This document shows positions 5,939 through 12,055 of a DNA stretch of 12,055 nucleotides, in pieces. The stretch's first letter is position 1; each line of letters begins with the position of its first letter. The translations under genes and the position numbers were made by a program. The notes under the pieces were generated by a model. That model did no database searches. It saw nothing but the letters and a program-made list of their open reading frames with translations, and was not told where the DNA came from. This DNA comes from Armatimonadota bacterium (GTDB lineage Bacteria > Sysuimicrobiota > Sysuimicrobiia > Sysuimicrobiales > JACQTN01): NCBI GenBank assembly GCA_016210785.1, contig JACQTN010000376.1, positions 1 to 12,055 of the forward strand. The letters run 5' to 3'.

Positions 5939-7753
5939 ATGATGGTGTTGCTGTCCGGGAACGAGGCGATCGCCCGCGGGGCCATCGAGGCGGGCGTGCG
6001 GGTGGCCGCCGGGTATCCCGGCACGCCCAGCACGGAGATCCTGGAGGCACTGGCCAGGGCCGGCGGCGGCGCCTACGTGCAGTGGTCCACCAACGAGAAG
6101 GTGGCCCTGGACGTCGCGCTGGGCGCGGCCATGGGCGGCGTGCGGGCGATGGCCACCATGAAGCACGTGGGCCTCAACGTGGCCGCGGACACCTTCATGA
6201 CGGCCGCTTACACCGGCGTGCGCGGCGGGCTCGTGGTGGTCAGCGCCGACGATCCAGGGCTGCACAGTTCCCAGAACGAGCAGGACAACCGGCTGTACGC
6301 CCGCTTTGCGGGGGTGCCTCTCCTGGAGCCCGCGGACAGCCGTGAGGCCAGGGACTTCACCGTGCTCGCCTTCGACCTGAGCGAGGAGTTCGACACGCCG
6401 GTGCTGCTCCGGACGACGACGCGCATCGCGCACTGCCGCGGCGTGGTCACACCAGGCCCGGTGCGCGAGGGGGGACCGCGCGGTTTCGAGCGGGATCCGC
6501 GCAAGTACGTCATGCTGCCGGCCTTCGCGCGGGACCGGCACGCCGTGCTCTTGCGGCGCCTGGCGGCACTGGCCGAGTACGCGGAGACCTCGCCGGTCAA
6601 CGTGGAGGAGATGGGCGATCCGGCGGTGGGCATCATCACCGGTGGCATCGCCTACCAGTACGTGCGGGACGTGCTGCCCGACGCCAGCGTCTTCAAATTG
6701 GGCCTGACCCACCCGCTCCCCCTGCGGCGCCTGCGCGAGTTCGCCGCGCGGGTGGGCCGGCTGATCGTGGTGGAGGAACTGGAGCCGTTCCTGGAAGAGC
6801 GGATCCGGGCGGCCGGCGTAGCGGTCGAGGGCAAAGAGTTCTTTCCCCGCACCGGAGAGTTGACCCCCGATCTCGTGCGCGCGGGTCTGGCCCGGGCCGG
6901 CGTGATCCCCGAATCGCGATCGCGGGCGGCCGCGCGGGAGCCGGCCATGCCGCGCCCCCCTGTGCTCTGCCCGGGATGCCCGCACGTGGTGCCCTACCTG
7001 GTGCTGCGGTCCATCGGCGCGGTGGTGGCCGGCGACATCGGCTGCTACACCCTGGCCGCCATGGCGCCGCTGTCCGCCATGGACTCCTGCGTCGCGATGG
7101 GATGCAGCATCGGCATGGCGCTGGGGCTGGCCCGGGCCGGCACCGCGCCGGGACCGGTGGTGGCCACCATCGGCGACTCCACGTTCCTGCACGCCGGCAT
7201 CCCCGGGCTCATCGACGCCGTGTACATCCGCACGCCCGTCACAGTGCTCATCCTGGACAACGGCACCACGGCCATGACGGGAGGACAGCCGCACCCGGGC
7301 ACCGGCGTCACGCTGCAGGGGACCGAGACGCGGGCGGTGGATCTGGCCAGGCTCTGCGGGGCGCTGGGCGTGGACCACGTGCAGGTGGTGGATCCTTACG
7401 ACGTCGGTGCGACGTCGCAGGCGCGGTGCGCCGCGACGGCGCACCGCGGCGTCTCGGTGGTGATCACCAACCGGCCCTGCGTGGAGGCGCCGGTGAAGAT
7501 CAGGGACGCCCCGTTCCGCGTCATCGAGGACGCGTGCACCGCCTGCCAGGCGTGCATGAACCTGGGGTGTCCGGCGATTGCATGGACCGACGGCTGGTAT
7601 GAGGGCCGGCGCAGGGTGGCCATCGATGGCCCGGCCTGCACCGGGTGCACGGTGTGCGCGCAGATCTGTCCCACGCAGGCCATCGTGCCGATCGCCGAGG
7701 CGCCGGGGCCCCGCGCTCACGGCGCGGCCCCGGCCGAGGTGGCGCATGAGTGA
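5939..7753 (+). CDS. iorA: Indolepyruvate:ferredoxin oxidoreductase-type alpha subunit
   Basis: A 604-residue thiamine-diphosphate enzyme subunit with the IorA domain order. The N-terminal pyrimidine-binding domain has LLSGNEAIARGAIEAGV and GYPGTPSTE. CPGCPH (C344, C347) opens the TPP domain, with GDSTFLHAG (412 onward) and ILDNGTTAMTGGQPHPG. The C-terminus is a ferredoxin domain with two cluster motifs: C533, C536, C539, C544-P and C567, C570, C573, C577-P. With IorB it oxidatively decarboxylates 2-oxoacids, classically aryl pyruvates, to acyl-CoA while reducing ferredoxin. ATG 5939 (or 5942) is preferred over ATG 5882 because GAGGGTGGAG lies just upstream and the extra 19 codons look non-coding. 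The reading frame ends inside the start of the next gene (ATGAGTGA), so the two are translationally coupled. Substrate range beyond aryl pyruvates is open. Confidence 0.92.
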   Translation: MMVLLSGNEAIARGAIEAGVRVAAGYPGTPSTEILEALARAGGGAYVQWSTNEKVALDVALGAAMGGVRAMATMKHVGLNVAADTFMTAAYTGVRGGLVVVSADDPGLHSSQNEQDNRLYARFAGVPLLEPADSREARDFTVLAFDLSEEFDTPVLLRTTTRIAHCRGVVTPGPVREGGPRGFERDPRKYVMLPAFARDRHAVLLRRLAALAEYAETSPVNVEEMGDPAVGIITGGIAYQYVRDVLPDASVFKLGLTHPLPLRRLREFAARVGRLIVVEELEPFLEERIRAAGVAVEGKEFFPRTGELTPDLVRAGLARAGVIPESRSRAAAREPAMPRPPVLCPGCPHVVPYLVLRSIGAVVAGDIGCYTLAAMAPLSAMDSCVAMGCSIGMALGLARAGTAPGPVVATIGDSTFLHAGIPGLIDAVYIRTPVTVLILDNGTTAMTGGQPHPGTGVTLQGTETRAVDLARLCGALGVDHVQVVDPYDVGATSQARCAATAHRGVSVVITNRPCVEAPVKIRDAPFRVIEDACTACQACMNLGCPAIAWTDGWYEGRRRVAIDGPACTGCTVCAQICPTQAIVPIAEAPGPRAHGAAPAEVAHE

Positions 7754-8636
7754 CGTGCGCAGCCTCCTGCTGGTCGGCGTCGGCGGTCAGGGCGTCATCC
7801 TGGCCGGCACCATCGTGGCCTCGGCGTGCCTGCGCGCCGGGATGGACGTGAAGAAGAGCGAGGTGCACGGGATGGCGCAGCGCGGGGGCGCCGTGTACAG
7901 CCACATCCGGTACGGGCCCCGCGTCCATAGCCCGCTGGTGGAAGAGGGGGGCGCCGACGTCCTGGTGGCATTCGAGTGGGCGGAGGGGCTCCGCTGGCTG
8001 CCCTACCTGCGCGATGGGGGCGTCCTCATCATCAACACCGAGGCGGTGGTGCCGCCCGCCGCCTGCCGGGACCGGCGCGGCTGGACGCCGGGCTATCCCG
8101 AGGTCGACGTGGCGCGCCTCCGGGGCCGCGCGGGCGAGGTTCTGGCGTGCAACGCGCGGGCACTGGCCCGGCGGTTGAAGCACCAGAAGGTCGCCAACAC
8201 GATCCTGCTGGGCGTGCTGGCGTCCCGCCTGGACCTCCCCGACGCCGCCTGGCAGGAGGCCATCGCGGCCACGGTCCCCGCGTCCACCGTGGAGATCAAC
8301 CTGCGGGCGTACCAGGAGGGCCGCCGCCTCACCTTCCCCCGAGACACCGCACCCGTGGATGGATCGCGCCGGCCCGTCCAGGCCAGGCCATCTTCGCGCG
8401 ATGGGGCCACCGCGTTCCTGATCGATGTCGTGGATGGCTGGTGCAAGGGATGCGACATCTGCGTGCGGGTGTGCCCGGAGCACTGCCTGCGCCTGAACGG
8501 CCGCGAGCGGGTGGAGGTGATCGACGCCGCCGCCTGCACCGGGTGCCGGCTGTGCGAGTGGCTGTGCCCGGACTTTGCTATCGCGGTGCGCGGCGTGGCG
8601 CCGGTCCTGCCCGACACTGCGAGGAGGACGGAATGA
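7746..8636 (+). CDS. iorB: IorB gamma-type subunit fused to KorD-like 2x[4Fe-4S] ferredoxin
   Basis: A 296-residue protein. Residues 1 to about 195 form an IorB/gamma-subunit domain, with the GVGGQGVILAG loop at 11-21 and VHGMAQRGGAVYSHIRYG. It partners IorA, whose gene it overlaps by 8 bp. A proline/arginine-rich linker (about 200-222) leads to a C-terminal dicluster ferredoxin domain: C233, C236, C239, C243-P and C264, C267, C270, C274-P. The sequence CKGCDICVRVCPEHCLRLN...CTGCRLCEWLCPDFAIAV resembles KorD, the delta subunit of 2-oxoglutarate:ferredoxin oxidoreductase, more than an IorA-type ferredoxin. Typical IorB is about 190-200 residues and lacks this domain. No stop or internal start with a ribosome binding site separates the two halves. 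Because korABC follow and no separate korD exists here, the fused domain probably serves as their delta subunit. Confidence 0.9.
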   Translation: MSDVRSLLLVGVGGQGVILAGTIVASACLRAGMDVKKSEVHGMAQRGGAVYSHIRYGPRVHSPLVEEGGADVLVAFEWAEGLRWLPYLRDGGVLIINTEAVVPPAACRDRRGWTPGYPEVDVARLRGRAGEVLACNARALARRLKHQKVANTILLGVLASRLDLPDAAWQEAIAATVPASTVEINLRAYQEGRRLTFPRDTAPVDGSRRPVQARPSSRDGATAFLIDVVDGWCKGCDICVRVCPEHCLRLNGRERVEVIDAAACTGCRLCEWLCPDFAIAVRGVAPVLPDTARRTE

Positions 8637-8702
8637 GCGCGGGAGAGGCGACAGCCGCACCGGTGCCGGACACCGTGAGGGTGATGGCATGAGCGCGGGG
8701 GA
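8601..8702 (+). repeat. Imperfect tandem duplication of the iorB-korA junction
   Basis: Copy 1 (8601-8646) and copy 2 (8660-8702) align over 43 positions with 34 identities and one 3-bp gap. Each copy runs from CCGGT through GACAC and GAGG to an identical ATGAGCGCGGG start region. Part of the match may reflect shared ribosome-binding and start signals, but the upstream similarity goes beyond these. Confidence 0.5.
8633..8692 (+). CDS. 19-codon mini-ORF coupling iorB to korA
   Basis: ATG at 8633 overlaps the iorB stop (ATGA) and follows a strong ribosome binding site, GAGGAGG at 8621-8627. It encodes MSAGEATAAPVPDTVRVMA and stops in an ATGA that overlaps the korA start. Its first four codons match those of korA. 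The peptide has no recognisable function. It looks like the relic of a duplicated gene start that now works as a ribosome relay between the two genes. Whether it is translated is inferred only from the site and overlaps. Confidence 0.45.
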   Translation: MSAGEATAAPVPDTVRVMA

Positions 8703-9876
8703 CCGTGCGGTGCCACCGGAGGTCAGCCTGCTCCAGGGCAACCAGGCGTGTGCCCGCGGGGCGATCGCGGCGGGATGCCGTTTCTTTGCCGGGTACCCCA
8801 TCACGCCCTCATCGGAGATCGCCGAGGCCATGGCCGCCCTGCTGCCGCGGATGGGCGGCGTCTTCATCCAGATGGAGGATGAGATCGCCTCGCTGGCCGC
8901 GGTGATCGGCGCGTCGCTGGGCGGGATGAAGGCGATGACCGCCACCAGCGGTCCGGGATTCTCCCTCATGCAGGAGCACGTGGGGTTCGCCTGCCACGCC
9001 GAGATCCCGTGCGTCATCGTAGACGTCATGCGGGGAGGCCCCAGCACGGGTCTGCCCACCTCGCCGTCGCAGGCGGACGTGATGCAGGCCCGCTGGGGCA
9101 CCCATGGGGACCACCCGGCGGTGGTGCTGGCTCCGGCCAGCAGCCAGGAGGTCTTCGATCTCACCGTGGGCGCGTTCAACCTGGCCGAGCAACTGCGCAC
9201 CCCGGTGATCCTTCTCTACGACGAAGTGATTGCCCACCTGCGGGAGCGGGTCGTGATGCCCCCCGCGGGCGGGCTGCCGGTCCAGCAGCGGCGGCGCCCG
9301 GCGGGGTCCGTGGAGGCCTACCGCCCCTACGCGGCCGCGGATGGGAAGATCCCGCCGCTGGCCGAGTTCGGGACCGGGTATCGCTTCCACGTGACCGGGC
9401 TGGCCCACGACGAGCGCGGCTTCCCCACGCAGGACCCGGCCGTGATCGGGTCGATGCAGCGCCGCGTGCAGGGGAAGGCGGAGCGCCACCGCCGCCTGCT
9501 GCCCCCCGCGGAACGGCTGCTGATGGACGACGCGGAGATCGCCGTCTTCGCCTACGGCATCGCCGGGCGCGCGGCCCGCGAGGCCGTGCGCGCCGCGCGA
9601 GCGCAGGGCATCAAGGCGGGGTTCTTCCGTCCGCGCGCCCTGTGGCCGTTTCCCGACGACGAGGTCTGCGCGGTGGCGGCCCATGTGCGTGCCGTGGTCG
9701 TGGCGGAGATGAACCTGGGCCAGATGATCCACGAGGTGGCGCGGGCCAGCCGCGGCCAGGCAGAGGTCGTGGGGTGCCTGCGGGCCGATGGCGAGCCGAT
9801 CGCGCCCGAGGAAATCCTGGCGGCGGTGGAAACCGCCAGCCGCCGGGGCGCGGGGGCCGGAACGTCGCACGGTTGA
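8689..9876 (+). CDS. korA: 2-oxoacid:ferredoxin oxidoreductase alpha subunit (KorA type)
   Basis: A 395-residue alpha subunit of a four-subunit-type 2-oxoacid:ferredoxin oxidoreductase. The pyrimidine-binding domain shows LLQGNQACARGAIAAG, FAGYPITPSSEIAE, the conserved E/D run MEDEIASLAAVIGASLGG, and TSGPGFSLMQE. The signature RGGPSTGLPT follows, then THGDHPAVVLAP. A transketolase C-terminal domain spans about residues 270-385 (IAVFAYGIAGRAAREAV and VVVAEMNLGQM). ATG 8689 is chosen because GAGGGTGA lies 5 nt upstream, and because the extended frame overlaps iorB. It is followed 8 bp later by korB. The complex converts a 2-oxoacid and CoA to acyl-CoA, CO2 and reduced ferredoxin, or runs in reverse. 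2-Oxoglutarate and branched-chain 2-oxoacids are both possible substrates; sequence alone does not decide. Confidence 0.92.
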   Translation: MSAGDRAVPPEVSLLQGNQACARGAIAAGCRFFAGYPITPSSEIAEAMAALLPRMGGVFIQMEDEIASLAAVIGASLGGMKAMTATSGPGFSLMQEHVGFACHAEIPCVIVDVMRGGPSTGLPTSPSQADVMQARWGTHGDHPAVVLAPASSQEVFDLTVGAFNLAEQLRTPVILLYDEVIAHLRERVVMPPAGGLPVQQRRRPAGSVEAYRPYAAADGKIPPLAEFGTGYRFHVTGLAHDERGFPTQDPAVIGSMQRRVQGKAERHRRLLPPAERLLMDDAEIAVFAYGIAGRAAREAVRAARAQGIKAGFFRPRALWPFPDDEVCAVAAHVRAVVVAEMNLGQMIHEVARASRGQAEVVGCLRADGEPIAPEEILAAVETASRRGAGAGTSHG

Positions 9877-9884
9877 GGGTGCCC

Positions 9885-10757
9885 ATGCCAGCCGATCACC
9901 GGACAGCCTCCGAGTACCGGCGATACCTGCGGCAGGAGATGATGCCGCACATCCTGTGCCCGGGGTGCGGGCACGGCATCGTCCTGGGCGCGCTGCTGCG
10001 CGCCCTTGCGGGCCGGGGCGTCGACCCGGACCAGGTGGCGATGGTGGCGGGCATCGGATGCTCGAGCCGCCTGGTCGGCTACGTGGACTTCTGCACGCTC
10101 CACACGACCCACGGGCGCGCGCCGGCCTTCGCCACGGGCCTCAAGCTGGCGCGGCCCGAGCTGGCGGTGATCGTGCTCACGGGGGACGGTGACGGCCTGG
10201 CCATCGGCGGCAACCACCTCATCCACGCCGCCCGCCGCAACATCGGTCTCCTCTGCGTCTTGTTCAATAACCAGGTCTACGGCATGACCGGCGGCCAGCT
10301 GGCGCCCACCACGCCCTCCTTCCAGCGCACGGCCACCACGCCGTACGGCAACCTGGAGCCCGCCTTTGACGCCTGCCGGCTGCTCACCGCGGCCGGTGCC
10401 ACGTTCGTGGCGCGCGGCATGACGCTGGCGCCGGTGCCGCTGCAGGACATCATGGCGCAGGCGCTGGCGCATAAAGGGTTTGCCTTCGTTGAGGTCCTGA
10501 CTGAGTGCCCCGAGTACTACGGGCGCTACAACCGGTTGGGCACCGGGGCGGAGATGCTGCTGGCCCAGGGGCGGCTCCCCGAGGCCGTGGCGGACCGCCT
10601 GGCGCGCAAGACGTTTCTGCCCGTGCGAGAAGAGGGCGCGGGGGCTGCCGCGGGCGGGCAGGTCCGACCGGGTCTTGCCTTCGGCATCCTGCACCGCGAG
10701 GAGCGACCCGAATTGACGGAGGCGCTGCGGGCCGCGTCCGGAGGCGCACGGGGATGA
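9885..10757 (+). CDS. korB: 2-oxoacid:ferredoxin oxidoreductase beta subunit, TPP-binding (KorB type)
   Basis: A 290-residue beta subunit carrying thiamine diphosphate. MPHILCPGCGHG has the C25-x2-C28 pair at the N-terminus. The TPP/Mg motif begins at G100-D101-G102-D103-G104 and continues to LFNNQVYGMTGGQLAPTT, followed by TPYGNLE, as in KorB and VorB proteins. Unlike the three-domain pyruvate enzyme, no further cluster motif is present, so electrons must leave through a separate delta or ferredoxin domain. The obvious candidate is the one fused to IorB. GAGG at 9875-9878 gives a good ribosome binding site for ATG 9885. The stop overlaps the korC start (ATGA). A roughly 45-residue tail after KTFLPV is Ala/Gly/Glu-rich and may be partly disordered. 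Confidence 0.93.
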   Translation: MPADHRTASEYRRYLRQEMMPHILCPGCGHGIVLGALLRALAGRGVDPDQVAMVAGIGCSSRLVGYVDFCTLHTTHGRAPAFATGLKLARPELAVIVLTGDGDGLAIGGNHLIHAARRNIGLLCVLFNNQVYGMTGGQLAPTTPSFQRTATTPYGNLEPAFDACRLLTAAGATFVARGMTLAPVPLQDIMAQALAHKGFAFVEVLTECPEYYGRYNRLGTGAEMLLAQGRLPEAVADRLARKTFLPVREEGAGAAAGGQVRPGLAFGILHREERPELTEALRAASGGARG

Positions 10758-11296
10758 ACCGGTGCTGCGAGGTGCGGCTGGCGGGTGCGGGAGGCCAGGG
10801 TATGGGCCTGGCCGGTGTGATCCTGGCGGAGGCGGCCATGCGCGAGGGCCGCAACGTCGTCCACGCCCAGTCCTACGGGCCGGAGTCCCGCGGCGGCGGC
10901 AGCGTCTCCGACGTGATCATCAGCGAAGACGCCATCGACTACCCGCGGGTGCGCACGCCTCATGTCCTGCTGGCCCTCACCCAGCAGGCCTGCGACGGCC
11001 ACTGGCGGGCGATCCGGCCCGGCGGCCTCCTGGTGGCGGATCTGGGACGCGTGCGGGACCTTCCGTGCGGCGACTTCCGGTGCGTCGTGCTTCCCATGGT
11101 GGCCACCGCCCGCGACGTGGTGAAGGAGGTTCTCACTGCCAACATGGTGGCCCTCGGCGTCATCATCGCGGTCTCTCCTGTGGTGGGCCGCGACGCCCTG
11201 GAGCAGGCGGTCGCCGCCGGCTCCCCCCGGGGAACGGCGGCGGTGAATCTCGCGGCGATCGGCGCGGGGATCGAGCTCGCCCGAGCCGGGGCGTGA
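10754..11296 (+). CDS. korC: 2-oxoacid:ferredoxin oxidoreductase gamma subunit (KorC type)
   Basis: A 180-residue gamma subunit. It opens with the conserved loop LAGAGGQGMGLAGVILAEAA (residues 9-28) and has the SYGPESRGGGSVSDVIISE block, both hallmarks of the POR/KOR gamma family, which completes the CoA-binding part of the enzyme. Length matches stand-alone KorC proteins (about 180-190). It overlaps the korB stop by 4 bp, implying equal expression of the two subunits. Its domain is homologous to the N-terminal half of the IorB fusion, yet the two are clearly different paralogues: this one reads ESRGG where IorB reads MAQRGG. This confirms that two distinct oxidoreductases are encoded. Confidence 0.92.
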   Translation: MNRCCEVRLAGAGGQGMGLAGVILAEAAMREGRNVVHAQSYGPESRGGGSVSDVIISEDAIDYPRVRTPHVLLALTQQACDGHWRAIRPGGLLVADLGRVRDLPCGDFRCVVLPMVATARDVVKEVLTANMVALGVIIAVSPVVGRDALEQAVAAGSPRGTAAVNLAAIGAGIELARAGA

Positions 11297-11335
11297 CCGG
11301 CGAGAGCGGAGAGGTTTGCGGGAGCGGAGAAACCG

Positions 11336-12049
11336 ATGACGACAGTCCTGCGCACACCGCCACATAACGACCGCGCCACGCGGGCCAGAATCCTGAAGGC
11401 CGCGGCGAGCCTGTTCCGGCAGAAGGGATTCAAGGCCACCAGCATGCGGGAGATCGCCCAGGCCGTGGGCGTCGGGAAGAGCAGCCTCTACCATCACTTC
11501 TCCAACAAGCAGACCTTGCTCTTCGAGATCCTGGCCTACACCGTGGACCGCGCCGTCTGCGGCCTGCGGGAGATCGCCCTGTCCGATCGACCGGCCGCGG
11601 CACGGCTGAGGGCGGCCGTGGCCCACCACATCATCAACCTGATCGAGGACCGCGACAACGTGGCCTGCTTCATCGAGGAGGGGCGCGCGCTGGCGCCGGA
11701 GCACCGCCAGGCCTACGTGGCGCGGCGCGACGAGTACGAGTACTACTTCCGGCGGATCGTGGAAGACGGCATCGCCCGCGGCGAGTTCTCGTCGACAAAC
11801 GTGCGGCTGGCCGGCTTCGCCGTGCTGGGCATGGCCAACTGGGTGGTCCGCTGGTACCACCCCGACGGCCGTCTCTCCGGTACGGAGATCGCCAACCACT
11901 TTGGCGATTTCGCCGTCCGCGCCCTGACGCGTCCCGCGGGCAACGCCCGGTCCGGGGAGGACGCCGCGTCCGGCGCGCTGGCGGTTGGTACCGCGGGCGG
12001 CAGCGGCGCAACCAGGTGGACCGGCGGCGGCGAGGTGACCGGACCGTGA
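11336..12049 (+). CDS. TetR-family transcriptional regulator
   Basis: A 237-residue TetR/AcrR-type repressor. The N-terminal helix-turn-helix spans about residues 16-66 (ILKAAASLFRQKGFKATSMREIA, then VGVGKSSLYHHFSNKQTLL). The ligand domain, with FIEEGRAL, RRDEYEYYFRRIVEDGIARGEF, GMANWVVRWYHPDGRLSGTEIA, resembles KstR2-like members, several of which sense acyl-CoA thioesters. Residues after about 200 are a Gly/Ala/Ser-rich tail longer than the family norm of about 190-205 residues. GGAG at 11326-11329 serves ATG 11336, and the gene follows korC by 39 bp, so it is probably co-transcribed and may be autoregulated through the operon promoter. The likely target is the palindrome at 2612-2623; the ligand may be an acyl-CoA made by these enzymes. 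Both points are inference. Confidence 0.92.
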   Translation: MTTVLRTPPHNDRATRARILKAAASLFRQKGFKATSMREIAQAVGVGKSSLYHHFSNKQTLLFEILAYTVDRAVCGLREIALSDRPAAARLRAAVAHHIINLIEDRDNVACFIEEGRALAPEHRQAYVARRDEYEYYFRRIVEDGIARGEFSSTNVRLAGFAVLGMANWVVRWYHPDGRLSGTEIANHFGDFAVRALTRPAGNARSGEDAASGALAVGTAGGSGATRWTGGGEVTGP

Positions 12050-12055
12050 TGGCCC
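12046..12055 (+). other. Possible start of a further operon gene, cut by the right edge
   Basis: GTG at 12046 and ATG at 12049 lie at the tetR stop and follow GAGGTGA (12032-12038) at spacings of 7 and 10 nt. This arrangement matches the overlapping gene junctions seen earlier in the operon. Only a few bases are available, so neither the frame nor the product can be judged. Confidence 0.3.

Noticed and set aside
7578..7745. Extension of iorB upstream to ATG 7578
   Set aside because: It overlaps the ferredoxin-encoding end of iorA; ATG 7746 begins right before the conserved GVGGQG loop, as in homologues.
1..12055. tRNA, rRNA, CRISPR array, transposase or prophage genes
   Set aside because: No sequence with the expected repeats, cloverleaf motifs or protein families was found in the window.

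Overview
The window is a very GC-rich bacterial segment, roughly 70% GC by eye, with strong G/C preference at third codon positions. Every convincing gene lies on the + strand. The gene content is dominated by oxygen-sensitive iron-sulfur enzymes: a BcrD/BadG-type ATPase, an aconitase-fold dehydratase and two 2-oxoacid:ferredoxin oxidoreductases. This points to an anaerobic or microaerophilic bacterium. I cannot place the phylum from this sequence alone.

Region 1 (1-2305). The 3' part of a BadF/BadG/BcrA/BcrD-family ATPase gene, cut by the left edge, is followed 4 bp later by a cysteine-bearing PAS-LuxR regulator. Next come an unrecognised small protein of about 67 residues and a hemerythrin-domain protein. 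Together they look like the end of an operon for low-potential reduction (benzoyl-CoA reductase or 2-hydroxyacyl-CoA dehydratase type) with its own oxygen or redox sensing genes.

Region 2 (2306-2645). This is the only long gap. It holds a candidate promoter, an 11-bp direct repeat and a compact palindrome (GACCG-aa-CGGTC) just ahead of the next operon.

Region 3 (2646-12049). One tightly packed operon encodes: a LeuC/homoaconitase-type large subunit; a LeuD-type small subunit; a LeuA-like DRE-TIM enzyme without a C-terminal regulatory domain; IorA; an IorB subunit fused to a KorD-like 2x[4Fe-4S] ferredoxin; KorA; KorB; KorC; and a TetR regulator. A large nested stem-loop sits between the leuD-like and leuA-like genes. 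A duplicated junction with a 19-codon mini-ORF lies between iorB and korA.

Working model (inference). The LeuA-like enzyme condenses an acyl-CoA with a 2-oxoacid, and the LeuCD-like dehydratase isomerises the resulting alkylmalate. The two oxidoreductases interconvert 2-oxoacids and acyl-CoAs while reducing ferredoxin. No LeuB-type dehydrogenase is present. Reduced ferredoxin could feed an ATP-driven reductase encoded upstream, as 2-oxoglutarate:ferredoxin oxidoreductase does for benzoyl-CoA reductase in Thauera. The TetR protein, whose C-terminal part resembles acyl-CoA-responsive members, is the likely local regulator and may bind the palindrome at 2612-2623.
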